Positions 43,732-52,927 of a DNA stretch of 64,000 nt are shown here, one piece after another. The DNA comes from Pseudomonas fluorescens. Lineage in GTDB: Bacteria; Pseudomonadota; Gammaproteobacteria; Pseudomonadales; Pseudomonadaceae. The translations under genes were made by a program, and so were the position numbers. The DNA is taken from NCBI RefSeq assembly GCF_001708445.1, contig NZ_CP015637.1, positions 3,597,001 through 3,661,000 on the forward strand, given 5' to 3'. Below the pieces are notes generated by a model. It ran no database searches. It worked only from the letters and a program-made list of their open reading frames with translations, and was not told the DNA's origin. The first letter of the stretch is position 1, and each line of letters opens with the position of its first letter.

Positions 43732-46341
43732 GTGCTTGAAGCCTACCGCAAACATATCGAAGAGCGTGCAGCACTGGGTATCGTTCCCCAGCCGCTTAAC
43801 GCCGAACAAACCGCAGGCCTGGTCGAGCTGCTGAAGAATCCTCCGGCTGGCGAAGAAGAACTCCTCGTTGACCTGATCACCAACCGCATTCCACCAGGCG
43901 TTGACGAAGCTGCCTACGTCAAGGCCGGTTTCCTGTCTGCCCTGGCCAAGGGCGAAGCCACTTCTCCCCTGATCGACAAGAAACGCGCTGTTGAACTGCT
44001 CGGCACCATGCAAGGCGGCTACAACATCGTGACGTTGGTCGAGCTGCTGGACGACGCCGAGCTGGCACCTGTCGCCGCCGCCCAACTCAAGCACACCCTG
44101 CTGATGTTCGATGCGTTCCACGACGTGGCCGAGAAGGCCCGCAACGGCAACGAACACGCCAAAGCCGTGATCCAGTCCTGGGCCGACGGCGAGTGGTTCA
44201 AGAACCGCCCGACCCTGGCCGACAAGATCAGCCTGCGCGTATTCAAGGTCACCGGCGAAACCAACACCGACGACCTGTCCCCTGCCCCGGACGCCTGGTC
44301 CCGCCCTGATATCCCGCTGCACGCCCTGGCCATGCTGAAAATGGCGCGTGAAGGCATTGTGCCGGACGAGCAAGGCAAGACCGGCCCGATGAAGCAGATC
44401 GAAGAAATGCGCGGCCAAGGCTTCCCGATCGCCTACGTCGGTGACGTGGTCGGTACCGGTTCTTCGCGTAAATCCGCGACCAACTCGGTACTGTGGTTCT
44501 TCGGCGACGACGTTCCTTACGTGCCGAACAAGCGCGCCGGCGGCTTCTGCTTCGGCAGCAAGATCGCTCCAATCTTCTACAACACCATGGAAGATGCCGG
44601 CGCACTGCCGATCGAATTCGACGTCACCAACATGAACATGGGCGACGTGATCGACCTGTACCCGCATGCTGGCAAAGTCTGCAAACACGGCACCGACGAA
44701 GTCCTGACCACCTTCGAAATGAAGACCCCGGTCCTGTTGGACGAAGTTCGCGCCGGCGGCCGTATCCCGCTGATCATCGGCCGTGGCCTGACCGACAAGG
44801 CTCGCGCCGAGCTGGGTCTGGGCCCTACCGACCTGTTCAAGCTGCCTGAAGCACCGGTCGACACTGGCAAGGGTTTCACCCTGGCCCAGAAAATGGTCGG
44901 CAAGGCGTGCGGCCTGCCGGAAGGCAAAGGCGTTCGCCCAGGGACTTACTGCGAACCGAAGATGACCACCGTGGGTTCCCAGGACACCACCGGTCCGATG
45001 ACCCGTGACGAACTGAAAGACCTGGCGTGCCTGGGCTTCTCGACCGACCTGGTGATGCAGTCCTTCTGCCACACCGCGGCTTATCCAAAGCCGATCGACG
45101 TGACCACCCACCACACCCTGCCTGACTTCATCATGACCCGTGGCGGTGTATCGCTGCGTCCAGGCGACGGCATCATCCACAGCTGGCTGAACCGCATGCT
45201 GCTGCCGGATACCGTCGGCACCGGTGGTGACTCCCACACCCGTTTCCCGATGGGCATCTCGTTCCCGGCCGGTTCCGGTCTGGTCGCGTTCGCCGCAGCC
45301 ACTGGCGTTATGCCACTGGACATGCCGGAATCGATCCTGGTGCGCTTCAAAGGCAAAATGAAACCTGGCATCACCCTGCGTGACCTGGTTCATGCCATTC
45401 CTTACTACGCGATCCAGGCTGGCCTGCTGACCGTAGAGAAGAAAGGCAAGAAAAACGCCTTCTCCGGCCGCATCCTGGAAATCGAAGGCCTGAACGACCT
45501 GACGCTGGAGCAGGCTTTCGAGCTGTCCGACGCCTCGGCCGAACGTTCGGCTGCCGGTTGCACCATCAAGCTGTCGAAAGAATCCGTCACCGAATACCTG
45601 AACTCCAACATCACCCTGCTGCGCTGGATGATCGGTGAAGGCTACGGCGACGCACGCACCCTGGAACGTCGCGCCCAAGCGATGGAAGCCTGGGTTGCCA
45701 ACCCGGAACTGATGGAAGCCGATGCCGACGCGGAATACGCCGAAGTCATCGAGATCGACCTGGCCGAAATCAACGAGCCGATCCTCTGCGCACCGAACGA
45801 CCCGGACGACGCCCGTCTGTTGTCCAGCGTTGCCGGCGAGAAGATCGACGAAGTGTTCATCGGTTCGTGCATGACCAACATCGGTCACTTCCGTGCTGCC
45901 GGTAAGCTGCTGGAGCAGGTCAAGGGTCAGCTGCCAACTCGTCTGTGGCTGTCGCCGCCGACCAAGATGGACGCTCACCAGCTGACCGAAGAAGGCTACT
46001 ACGGCATCTACGGCAAGGCTGGCGCGCGCATGGAAATGCCGGGCTGCTCGCTGTGCATGGGTAACCAGGCACGTGTAGAGCCGAACTCGACCGTCGTATC
46101 GACCTCCACCCGTAACTTCCCGAACCGTCTGGGTGATGGCGCGAACGTCTACCTGGCGTCGGCTGAGCTGGCGGCAGTGGCCTCCACCCTCGGTCGCCTG
46201 CCGACCGTCGAAGAGTACATGGGCTACGCAGCGAAACTGGACACCATGGCCAGTGACGTCTACCGCTACCTGAACTTCGACCAGATCGCCGAGTTCCGCA
46301 AAATCGCAGCAAGCGCCAACATCCCGGTGATTCAAGCCTAA
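43732..46341 (+). CDS. acnB: Aconitate hydratase B (AcnB)
   Basis: 869-aa bifunctional aconitase / 2-methylisocitrate dehydratase of the citric acid cycle. The N-terminal HEAT-like domain (residues about 1-160) and swivel domain precede the catalytic domains 1-3. The iron-sulfur cluster ligands are Cys713 in GSCMTN and Cys772/Cys775 in CSLCMGNQ, matching the E. coli set. The GTG at 43732 is chosen because it gives [12 protein letters not shown] (family start MLEAYRKH) and 869 aa, the length of the P. aeruginosa protein; GAGGG lies upstream. An ATG at 43717 would add five residues. Confidence 0.95.
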   Translation: MLEAYRKHIEERAALGIVPQPLNAEQTAGLVELLKNPPAGEEELLVDLITNRIPPGVDEAAYVKAGFLSALAKGEATSPLIDKKRAVELLGTMQGGYNIVTLVELLDDAELAPVAAAQLKHTLLMFDAFHDVAEKARNGNEHAKAVIQSWADGEWFKNRPTLADKISLRVFKVTGETNTDDLSPAPDAWSRPDIPLHALAMLKMAREGIVPDEQGKTGPMKQIEEMRGQGFPIAYVGDVVGTGSSRKSATNSVLWFFGDDVPYVPNKRAGGFCFGSKIAPIFYNTMEDAGALPIEFDVTNMNMGDVIDLYPHAGKVCKHGTDEVLTTFEMKTPVLLDEVRAGGRIPLIIGRGLTDKARAELGLGPTDLFKLPEAPVDTGKGFTLAQKMVGKACGLPEGKGVRPGTYCEPKMTTVGSQDTTGPMTRDELKDLACLGFSTDLVMQSFCHTAAYPKPIDVTTHHTLPDFIMTRGGVSLRPGDGIIHSWLNRMLLPDTVGTGGDSHTRFPMGISFPAGSGLVAFAAATGVMPLDMPESILVRFKGKMKPGITLRDLVHAIPYYAIQAGLLTVEKKGKKNAFSGRILEIEGLNDLTLEQAFELSDASAERSAAGCTIKLSKESVTEYLNSNITLLRWMIGEGYGDARTLERRAQAMEAWVANPELMEADADAEYAEVIEIDLAEINEPILCAPNDPDDARLLSSVAGEKIDEVFIGSCMTNIGHFRAAGKLLEQVKGQLPTRLWLSPPTKMDAHQLTEEGYYGIYGKAGARMEMPGCSLCMGNQARVEPNSTVVSTSTRNFPNRLGDGANVYLASAELAAVASTLGRLPTVEEYMGYAAKLDTMASDVYRYLNFDQIAEFRKIAASANIPVIQA

Positions 46342-46359
46342 GGTGTGTTGATGTAAAGG

Positions 46360-46394
46360 ACGCCGCGTATCGCAAGGTACGCGGCGTTTTTTTG
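46360..46394 (+). terminator. Rho-independent terminator of acnB
   Basis: ACGCCGCGTA and TACGCGGCGT form a 10-bp stem around TCGCAAGG, followed by a run of seven T. It is 19 bp after the acnB stop. Confidence 0.9.
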
Positions 46395-46407
46395 TGCCTG
46401 GAATACT

Positions 46408-46458
46408 GTGGGAGGGGGCTTGCCCCCTCCCACACTACGCGCAAGCCCTCCCACACCA
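46408..46458. repeat. REP fragment, class A (tight palindrome)
   Basis: GTGGGAGGGGGC-TT-GCCCCCTCCCAC-type 26-bp palindrome at 46409-46434 followed by a reduced second arm, lying between the ends of acnB and the SulP gene. It could double as a second, bidirectional terminator. Confidence 0.7.
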
Positions 46459-46466
46459 TGCCTGCG

Positions 46467-48116
46467 TCACGCGTTGCTCGCCTCAAGCACCAACTGCACC
46501 GCGTCGTCGACACTCAAGCCGCTGAGCAGTACATGCGGCGCCAACGCTTCAGGCAGTACCTGCAACACCTCGCGGGCATCATGCCGCACACGGGCCAGCA
46601 CCAGGCGCTTGCCCTCCCCCCGCACCTGGGCAAAAAACACCGCCAGCGCTTCGATACTGGTGCCATCGAGGTCGGGCGACTCTTCCAGGCTCAGTACCAC
46701 CGCCTGAACGGGTGCCTGGCGCATCAGGCGCAAGGCCGCCCCCAGGATGCGCTCGGCGTTCGCGAAAAACAGCGCTTCACTGGGCCGCACGATCAGCACG
46801 CCTGGCACTTCCACAGCATCGGCATGGTGCTGGCGATCGACAAAATCATGACTGTCACCCAGGCGCCCGAGCACCTGGATGTCCGCTGAGGACATCTGGC
46901 GCAACATCAACATCACGCTGATCGCCACGGCGAGCAACAAGCCATCCAGCACACCCAGCACCAGCACTGCCGCCACCGCGCAGACCACCAGCAAGCGATC
47001 GCGTCGCCACAGGAAATAGCGCCCCAGGGGCTGCAGGCTCAAACCACGCCCCAAGGCATAGATGACTACCGCCGCGAGCACCGGCTCCGGCGTCAGCGCC
47101 ACATACGGCAGCACCGTCAGCACGATCACCAATATCACCAGCGCCGCAACGATCCCCGCGAACCGTGAATAGGCGCCGGCCGCCTCATTGGCCGATGTCG
47201 CCGAATACCCGGCCCCCGCCGGCATGCCGTGGAACAACCCCGACACCAGGTTGGCCGCCCCCAGCGCCAGCAAATCACGGTTGGATGACACTCGGTCGCC
47301 ATGCTTGAGGGCGAATGAGCTGATGGAGCCGTAGGACTCTGCGTACAAAATCATCACCAAGGCAAATGCCAGTTCGCCCAGGCGCAACCAGTCGGCAAAC
47401 GGCAGTACCGGCAAATGCCCGAGTTCCAGGCGCAGGTCGATCATGCCGATCAGCGCCACGCCCTGGGCCTGCAGGCCCAGTAACTGCCCGGCCACGATGC
47501 CCAGCACCACGACCACCAGGCCACCGGGCACCCGTGGCAGGCGTGCGCACAGCCGCAACACCAGCAACGCCGCCGCCGCCACCAGCGCGGCGGGCCAGTT
47601 CCAGCGTGGCAACTGTTCGAGCAGTTGCGGCAGGAAGCGGATCAGGTTGTTATCGGTGAGATGGACGCCCACCACATTGGCCACTTGCTTGAGGATGATG
47701 GTCAACGCCAGGCCGAAGGCAAAGCCGCGCAACACCGGCTTGGCGATAAACGAGGTGACGCCGCCGAGCTTGAACAGCCCGGCCAGGAGAAAAAATACCC
47801 CAATGATCAGCACCAGCCCAAAGGCCAGGGAAAGCCTCAGCGCCGGGTCGTCACCGGCCAGGCTGGCCGTGGCCGCCGCCAGCACCGCCGCCGACGATGA
47901 GGTGGCCGAGACAATCGCAAAGCGGCTGCTGCCAAACAGGCCGTAGCACACCAGCCCGGCAAACAAGGCAATCACCCCGGCCTGGGGTGGCAGTGCGGCA
48001 ATGCTGGAATAGGCCACCGCTTCCGGCAGCAGCAAACCGGCAATGGATAAGCCGGCGAGAATGTCCTGGGTGCGATTCGGCGGTATGACAACGGGCGTCT
48101 CGGTTGCAGTTTTCAA
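46467..48116 (-). CDS. SulP-family anion transporter with STAS domain
   Basis: 549-aa inner-membrane transporter of the SLC26/SulP family. The membrane part has about 11-14 helices, including the start LAGLSIAGLLLPEAVAYSSIAALPPQAGVIALF (first family motif) and the segment NLVSGLFHGMPAGAGYSATSANEAAGAYSRFAG. A STAS domain follows from about residue 440 (IVRPSEALFFANAERI, VVLSLEESPDLDGTSIEALAVF). Likely substrates are sulfate, bicarbonate or dicarboxylates. The only start in frame is TTG at 48116, with AGGAGG about 11 nt upstream; no ATG is available. Confidence 0.87.
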   Translation of the reverse strand: MKTATETPVVIPPNRTQDILAGLSIAGLLLPEAVAYSSIAALPPQAGVIALFAGLVCYGLFGSSRFAIVSATSSSAAVLAAATASLAGDDPALRLSLAFGLVLIIGVFFLLAGLFKLGGVTSFIAKPVLRGFAFGLALTIILKQVANVVGVHLTDNNLIRFLPQLLEQLPRWNWPAALVAAAALLVLRLCARLPRVPGGLVVVVLGIVAGQLLGLQAQGVALIGMIDLRLELGHLPVLPFADWLRLGELAFALVMILYAESYGSISSFALKHGDRVSSNRDLLALGAANLVSGLFHGMPAGAGYSATSANEAAGAYSRFAGIVAALVILVIVLTVLPYVALTPEPVLAAVVIYALGRGLSLQPLGRYFLWRRDRLLVVCAVAAVLVLGVLDGLLLAVAISVMLMLRQMSSADIQVLGRLGDSHDFVDRQHHADAVEVPGVLIVRPSEALFFANAERILGAALRLMRQAPVQAVVLSLEESPDLDGTSIEALAVFFAQVRGEGKRLVLARVRHDAREVLQVLPEALAPHVLLSGLSVDDAVQLVLEASNA

Positions 48117-48202
48117 GCGGCCCCACTCCTCCTGGCAAAAACGTGCTCCAGCTTAGCGCTCATTGGCGTGTCGTGGTTGAGCCCCGTCAGGTTTTGCACG
48201 CG

Positions 48203-48240
48203 CAAAAAAAAGCCGATTCGCGGTGTGCGCGAATCGACCT
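48203..48240 (-). terminator. Terminator after the sdaC-like gene
   Basis: On the minus strand, an 11-bp stem (GTCGATTCGCG and CGCGAATCGGC, loop CACAC) is followed by eight T residues, 20 bp past the stop at 48260. Standard Rho-independent form. Confidence 0.88.
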
Positions 48241-48259
48241 TGTGGGGTACAGCCGGGTG

Positions 48260-49537
48260 TCAGGACAGCAGCGAGTAAATCAGCGCGGTAATCGCCACCA
48301 GGCCGACGGCCGTGACGAATACGTTGGACGCCTGCCCACGGTACTTGGCCATGGCCGGCACCTTGCGGATCGCATACATCGGCATCAGGAACAGGATCGA
48401 CGCAATGATCGGCCCCCCCAGGGTCTCGATCATGCCGAGGATGCTGGGGTTGAGCGTGGCCACCATCCAGCACACCACCAGCATGAAGGCGGCGGTCATG
48501 CGGTCCAGGGTCTTGGCTGCAGGGCGGCGGCCGCTCTTGACCACCAGGCCTTTCAAGCCTTCGCTGGCACCGATGTAGTGGCCCAGGAACGACTTGGCAA
48601 TCGCCACGAACGCAATCAACGGCGCCGCGAAGGCGATGGTCGGGTTGTCGAAGTGGTTGGCCAGGTACGACAGGATCGACAGGTTTTGTGCCTTCGCTTC
48701 AGCCAGCTGTGCCGGCGACAGGGTCAGCACGCAGCTGAACACGAAAAACAGCACCATCACCACCATCAACAGGTGCGCACGGGACAGGATCTGCGAGCTG
48801 CGCTCATCGGCATGGGCGCCGTACTGGCGCTTCTGGTCCACCGCAAAGGCCGAGATGATCGGCGAGTGGTTGAACGAGAACACCATCACCGGAATCGCCA
48901 GCCACAGGGTATTGAGCAAAGCCGACGGTGCCGGGACCACGCTTGCCGTGCTGAGAATGCCGCCGGTCCAATGGGGGATCAGGTACACCGCCAGGAACAG
49001 CAAGGCGACGATAAACGGATACACCATCAGGCTCATGGCCTTGACGATCACCTGCTCACCGCAGCGAACCACTGCCAGCAGGCCGAGGATCAGCACGAAT
49101 GCCAGGATCGCCCGGGGCGGCGGCATGATGTGCAACTGGTGCTCCATGAAACTGCTGACGGTGTTGGTCAACGCCACGCTGTAGATCAGCAGGATCGGGA
49201 AAATTGCGAAGAAGTACAGCAAGGTGATCAGGGCACCGGCCTTGACGCCGAAGTGCTCTTCGACCACATCGGTAATGTCGGAGCCTTCGCGGCCGGACAA
49301 GACGAAACGGGTCAGGCCACGGTGGGCAAAGAACGTCATCGGGAAGGCCAGCAGCGCCAGGATCACCAGCGGCCAGAAGCCCCCCAGGCCCGCGTTGATC
49401 GGCAAGAACAAGGTGCCGGCGCCAATGGCGGTGCCGAACAGACCGAGCATCCAAGTGGTGTCCTGGTGGCTCCAGTTTGTGAGGGTTGCAGGTGTCGTTG
49501 CATAGCGTTCGTCGACGCTATTGGCCTGATCATTCAT
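48260..49537 (-). CDS. sdaC: HAAAP-family serine/threonine transporter (SdaC-like)
   Basis: 425-aa inner-membrane amino-acid:proton symporter with 11 hydrophobic segments. Segments typical of the HAAAP/STP group are GLFGTAIGAGTLFLPINAGLGGFWPL near the N-terminus, FFAHRGLTRFVLSG, and FSFNHSPIISAFAVDQ in the middle. SdaC proteins import serine and threonine. The ATG at 49537 has GGAG 10 nt upstream; the eight-codon upstream extension is not used. No sdaA gene is next to it. The nearest divergent gene is preceded by a Thr-rich leader peptide (49863). Confidence 0.85.
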   Translation of the reverse strand: MNDQANSVDERYATTPATLTNWSHQDTTWMLGLFGTAIGAGTLFLPINAGLGGFWPLVILALLAFPMTFFAHRGLTRFVLSGREGSDITDVVEEHFGVKAGALITLLYFFAIFPILLIYSVALTNTVSSFMEHQLHIMPPPRAILAFVLILGLLAVVRCGEQVIVKAMSLMVYPFIVALLFLAVYLIPHWTGGILSTASVVPAPSALLNTLWLAIPVMVFSFNHSPIISAFAVDQKRQYGAHADERSSQILSRAHLLMVVMVLFFVFSCVLTLSPAQLAEAKAQNLSILSYLANHFDNPTIAFAAPLIAFVAIAKSFLGHYIGASEGLKGLVVKSGRRPAAKTLDRMTAAFMLVVCWMVATLNPSILGMIETLGGPIIASILFLMPMYAIRKVPAMAKYRGQASNVFVTAVGLVAITALIYSLLS

Positions 49538-49862
49538 CCGGTCGGATCTCCGCATTTCCACAGCCGGGACGAGTCAGAAAAACCTGACAGGCAGCGCCCC
49601 AGCCATAACAGGGGCGCGATTGTCCGGGATTCTCCTGAAGAAGCAAAGACTTAGCTGAGGAACGGTTATGCGACGCAGACGCGCAGGGGCGGCTACAGGC
49701 GGCGGTTTTAAAGGGCTCTGGCGTGACGCAGGATAATCCGGCCGTGCACAATTCTATTGGGGCCACATACCTGTCTTGTGAATGAGCGTCGCACGGCAGC
49801 AGCCTGGCGCACGCAATGACTGCCCGTTGACAGCCCCACGTCCATCCCAGCATGATCGGGGC

Positions 49863-49949
49863 ATGAACCTGACTCAGCAATGCCTCACCCGTACCACCAC
49901 CACGACCGCTCAAGGCGGGTCGTGCGGTTGCCGTGGGTGCTTGAACTAG
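49863..49949 (+). CDS. Thr-rich leader peptide (28 aa), attenuator candidate
   Basis: ATG at 49863 to TAG at 49949 encodes 28 residues, with TRTTTTT (six Thr in seven codons) in the middle and a Cys/Gly-rich end (GGSCGCRGCLN). A strong intrinsic terminator (49969-50001) lies 20 bp downstream, and the isochorismatase gene starts 36 bp after that. A CACGACC / GGTCGTG hairpin covers the Thr codons. This is the layout of amino-acid-sensing attenuation. The ribosome site is weak. A TTGACA (49827-49832) and CATGAT (49851-49856) sit so close to the ATG that the mRNA could be nearly leaderless. The identity is inference. Confidence 0.45.
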   Translation: MNLTQQCLTRTTTTTAQGGSCGCRGCLN

Positions 49950-49968
49950 CCACACACAGAATCAACCC

Positions 49969-50001
49969 AAGGCCCCGCCAGCAATGGACGGGGCCTTTTT
50001 A
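49969..50001 (+). terminator. Intrinsic terminator / attenuator hairpin before the isochorismatase gene
   Basis: Stem AAGGCCCCG / CGGGGCCTT with an inner CCA-GCAA-TGG hairpin, followed by T5. It sits upstream of the gene it precedes, not after a normal gene, which suggests conditional termination. Confidence 0.8.
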
Positions 50002-50037
50002 TTGCTCCGTCCTCCGGCCACCACCAGGAGCACTACA

Positions 50038-50562
50038 ATGACTGACGCCCTACTGATCATCGATATGCAAACCGGCTTGTACGATGGCCCGGACAAACCC
50101 TTCGAGCGCGAACGCGTACTGGGCACCATCAACCACCTGATCCAAGCCGCCCGCAATGCCGGCGCTCCGATCTTCGTGGCCCGCCACACCGGCCCTGCGG
50201 GTTCCCCCATCGAAGCGGGCAGCCCGCCTTGGCAGGTATGGCCCGCGCTGGATGTCGATGAAGCGCGCGACCACCTGTTCAATAAAACCCGCCCCAGTTG
50301 CTTCCTGGGCACGGACCTGGCGCAGCAACTGCACGCTGCACAGGTCAATCAACTGGTGATCGTGGGGATGAAAACCCAGTTCTGTATCGACACCACCTGC
50401 CGGGTGGCGGCAGAACTGGGGTTCTCGGTGCTACTGCCCGAAGACGGACATACCTGCATGGACACCCCGACACTGTCGGCCCAGGAAATCATCGAGCATC
50501 ACAATGCAACGTTGGCGGGGGCATTTGTAAAACGGGTGAGAGCGACCGAGATAGCGTTCTGA
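50038..50562 (+). CDS. Isochorismatase-family cysteine hydrolase
   Basis: 174-aa alpha/beta hydrolase of the isochorismatase/nicotinamidase family. The catalytic triad is Asp9 in LLIIDMQTG, Lys83 in LFNKTRPS and Cys116 in GMKTQFCIDTTCR. The substrate is likely an amide (nicotinamide-like or carbamate) since the loop after Cys is unlike true isochorismatase, but this is uncertain. The ATG at 50038 has CAGGAG 6 nt upstream. The gene follows the leader peptide and terminator, so its expression may be attenuated. Confidence 0.87.
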   Translation: MTDALLIIDMQTGLYDGPDKPFERERVLGTINHLIQAARNAGAPIFVARHTGPAGSPIEAGSPPWQVWPALDVDEARDHLFNKTRPSCFLGTDLAQQLHAAQVNQLVIVGMKTQFCIDTTCRVAAELGFSVLLPEDGHTCMDTPTLSAQEIIEHHNATLAGAFVKRVRATEIAF

Positions 50563-50574
50563 CAATACAAACCC

Positions 50575-50671
50575 TATAGGAGCGAGCTTGCTTGCGACAA
50601 TCGTAAACGCTATCACGCGAAACCTGACGGCCCCTCCCACCAGGTTTTTCGCGAACAAGCTCGCGCCTACA
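50575..50671. repeat. REP pair, class B (degenerate)
   Basis: TATAGGAGCGAGCTTGCTTGCG at 50575 and the inverted end CGAACAAGCTCGCGCCTACA at 50671, with several changes from the consensus. It follows the isochorismatase gene. Confidence 0.65.
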
Positions 50672-50754
50672 GTAATTTTTCCATCCAGACAAAACGCGCC
50701 GTCCTGCAAATCCCGCATACTCATGCCCTCAAACCCTTCAGGAAGAGCCTTCCG

Positions 50755-51708
50755 ATGACCACCACTGTTCTGGTTCTGGTTGAAACCATCAACGAATACC
50801 TGCAAATCATCGAGAGCAACGACTTTCATGTGATCCTGGCACCGACGCCCGCCGAACGCGCCCAGGCCATCAAGACCCACGGCGGGCAGATCAAGGCCGT
50901 GCTGACCCGTGGCCCGCTGGGGCTGTATGCCGAGGAAATCGCCGCGCTGCCGTTGCTGGAGATCATTTGCGTGATCGGCGCCGGCTACGAACACGTGGAC
51001 CTGCAGGCGGCGAGCAACCGCGGGATTGTGGTCACCAACGGTGCCGGGGTGAACGCACCGTCGGTGGCCGACCACGCCATGGCCTTGCTGCTGTCGCTGG
51101 TGCGCGGCATTCCGCAGACGGACGCGGCGGTGCGGCGCAGTGAATGGCCCAAGGTGATGCGCCCTTCCCTGGGCGGCAAGCAACTGGGCATTCTCGGGCT
51201 CGGCGCCGTGGGCCTGGAGATCGCCAAGCGTGCCGCCCTGGGGTTCGACATGCAGGTGAGTTACCACAATCGCCAGCCGCGCGATGACGTGGACTACACC
51301 TACTGCGCCAGCGCGGTGGAACTGGCGCGCACCTCGGACTTCCTGATCCTGGCCACACCCGGTGGCGCCGGAACTCGCCATCTGATCGATCGCATCGCCC
51401 TGGATGCGCTGGGCCCCAACGGCTACCTGGTCAATGTCGGGCGTGGCAGTGTGGTGGTGACCGCCGATCTGATTGCCGCCCTTGAACAGCGCCGTATCGG
51501 CGGCGCGGCACTGGACGTCTTCGACGATGAACCCAAGGTCCCGGATGCCCTCAAGCGCCTCGGCAATACCGTGCTGACCTCCCACGTGGCCGGCCTGTCG
51601 CCGGAAGCGGCCCACGACACCGTGCAGCGGGTGGCTGACAACCTGGTGGAATTCTTCGCCGGCCGACCGGTACTGACGCCAGTGACCTTGCCGCCGCCCA
51701 ATAAATGA
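50755..51708 (+). CDS. 2-hydroxyacid dehydrogenase (hydroxypyruvate/glyoxylate reductase type)
   Basis: 317-aa NAD(P)H-dependent dehydrogenase of the GhrB/hydroxypyruvate reductase group. The Rossmann motif is GILGLGAVGLEIAK near residue 150. Catalytic residues follow the family: Arg in NVGRGSVVVT, Glu in VFDDEPKVP, His in LTSHVAGLSPEAAHDT. The preceding CVIGAGYEHVDLQAA block is the usual substrate-domain segment. The precise substrate is not determinable. It is transcribed in the same direction as the isochorismatase but separated by a REP element, so probably independently. Confidence 0.88.
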   Translation: MTTTVLVLVETINEYLQIIESNDFHVILAPTPAERAQAIKTHGGQIKAVLTRGPLGLYAEEIAALPLLEIICVIGAGYEHVDLQAASNRGIVVTNGAGVNAPSVADHAMALLLSLVRGIPQTDAAVRRSEWPKVMRPSLGGKQLGILGLGAVGLEIAKRAALGFDMQVSYHNRQPRDDVDYTYCASAVELARTSDFLILATPGGAGTRHLIDRIALDALGPNGYLVNVGRGSVVVTADLIAALEQRRIGGAALDVFDDEPKVPDALKRLGNTVLTSHVAGLSPEAAHDTVQRVADNLVEFFAGRPVLTPVTLPPPNK

Positions 51709-51751
51709 CCGATCAGGCACGCTGATCATCATCCAACACGCTAACCTATTA

Positions 51752-51780
51752 AGCCGCCCCGACCTTGTCGTTGGGCGGCT
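51752..51780 (+). terminator. Hairpin after the dehydrogenase gene
   Basis: AGCCGCCC and GGGCGGCT form an 8-bp stem 44 bp past the stop. No T-run follows, so it may be weak or Rho-dependent. Confidence 0.4.
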
Positions 51781-51837
51781 GTGCGCATTAGATTAGGAAA
51801 TAGTCCAAGGCCTTTAGAATAAGCAGAAGGGATAAGC

Positions 51838-52905
51838 ATGGCGCTGAACGACCAATCGACCCAGATTCGCCCAGGCGAAGAACTTGATGCCAGCCTGATC
51901 GATCCCTACCTCAAGGCCCACATCCCTGGCCTGAGCGGCACGCCCACCATCAGTCAGTTCCCCGGCGGTGCGTCCAACCTGACCTATCTGCTGGAATACC
52001 CTGGCCAGGAATTCGTCCTGCGTCGCCCGCCCTTCGGGCACAAGGCCAAGTCCGCCCACGACATGGGCCGTGAATACCGCATTCTGAACCAGCTCAAGGA
52101 TGGCTTCCCGTATTGCCCCAAGGCCTATGTGCATTGCACCGACGAGTCGGTGATCGGCGCCGAGTTCTACGTGATGGAGCGTGTCAACGGCATCATCCTG
52201 CGCTCTGAGCTGCCGGCCGAGCTGGGCCTGGACGCGACCAAGACCGAAGCCTTGTGCAAAAGCTTTATCGACAAGTTCGTCGAGCTGCACCAGGTGGACT
52301 ACGCCGCCTGTGGCCTGGCCGACCTGGGCAAGCCCGAAGGCTATGTGGCGCGGCAGATTCGTGGCTGGAGCGACCGCTATGAAAAAGCCCTGACCCCCGA
52401 CGCTCCGCGCTGGGAGGCCGTGCGCGCCTGGCTTAACGACAAGATGCCGGCCGACCACCCGACCTCCAGCATCGTGCACAACGACTACCGCTTCGATAAC
52501 GTGATCCTCGACCCGCACAACCCGATGCAGATCATCGGCGTGCTGGATTGGGAACTGACCACCCTGGGCGACCCGCTGATGGACCTGGGCAACACCCTCG
52601 CCTACTGGATCGAAGCCGCCGACCCGGCGCCCGTGCAACGGATGCGCCGCCAGCCGAGTAACGCCCCCGGCATGCTCACCCGTCGCCAGTTTGTCGACTA
52701 CTACGCCGAGCGCTCGGGCCTTGAGATCGACAACTTCGACTTCTACTACACCTACGGCCTGTTCCGCCTCGCCGGCATCGTGCAGCAGATCTACTACCGT
52801 TTTTTCCACGGCCAGACCCAGGACAAACGCTTTGCGCAATTCATCCAAATGAACACGCTGCTGGAGCAGATGAGCCTGGATGTCATCGGCAAATCCGCGC
52901 TCTGA
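51838..52905 (+). CDS. Acyl-CoA-metabolism phosphotransferase (APH/ACAD10-like kinase fold)
   Basis: 355-aa protein with an aminoglycoside-phosphotransferase (protein kinase-like) fold, in the branch often fused to or next to acyl-CoA dehydrogenases. The ATP-binding Lys is in FPGGASNLTYLL / FVLRRPPFG, the catalytic loop is VHNDYRFDNVILD (HxD-x4-N), and the metal-binding Asp is in GVLDWELTTLGDPLMDLGN. A role in hydroxyacyl-CoA or 4-hydroxy acid breakdown is suggested by the family. The ATG at 51838 is 23 bp upstream-linked to the SDR gene in one operon. Confidence 0.87.
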   Translation: MALNDQSTQIRPGEELDASLIDPYLKAHIPGLSGTPTISQFPGGASNLTYLLEYPGQEFVLRRPPFGHKAKSAHDMGREYRILNQLKDGFPYCPKAYVHCTDESVIGAEFYVMERVNGIILRSELPAELGLDATKTEALCKSFIDKFVELHQVDYAACGLADLGKPEGYVARQIRGWSDRYEKALTPDAPRWEAVRAWLNDKMPADHPTSSIVHNDYRFDNVILDPHNPMQIIGVLDWELTTLGDPLMDLGNTLAYWIEAADPAPVQRMRRQPSNAPGMLTRRQFVDYYAERSGLEIDNFDFYYTYGLFRLAGIVQQIYYRFFHGQTQDKRFAQFIQMNTLLEQMSLDVIGKSAL

Positions 52906-52927
52906 TCGCCTATAACAAGGAGTCCCC

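Larger units (their letters stand above)
49538..50037. other. 500-bp gap: sdaC promoter side, leader peptide and attenuator
   Basis: Between the divergent sdaC and isochorismatase genes. 49538-49820 shows no further gene on either strand and would contain the sdaC promoter; a 141-codon open frame on the minus strand over this region is unlikely to be coding. 49827-50002 holds the leader peptide and terminator described separately. Confidence 0.5.

Noticed and set aside
43684..46335. Very long open frame antisense to acnB
   Set aside because: It arises from high G+C codon use in acnB and has no ribosome site or recognisable domains; its composition is that of shadow frames.
48104..49654. Long plus-strand frame antisense to the SdaC-like gene
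   Set aside because: Gln/Arg/His-rich shadow of a hydrophobic transporter; no start signal.
49530..49955. 141-codon minus-strand frame upstream of sdaC
   Set aside because: It runs through the likely sdaC promoter and leader region with no domain and no ribosome site; considered non-coding.
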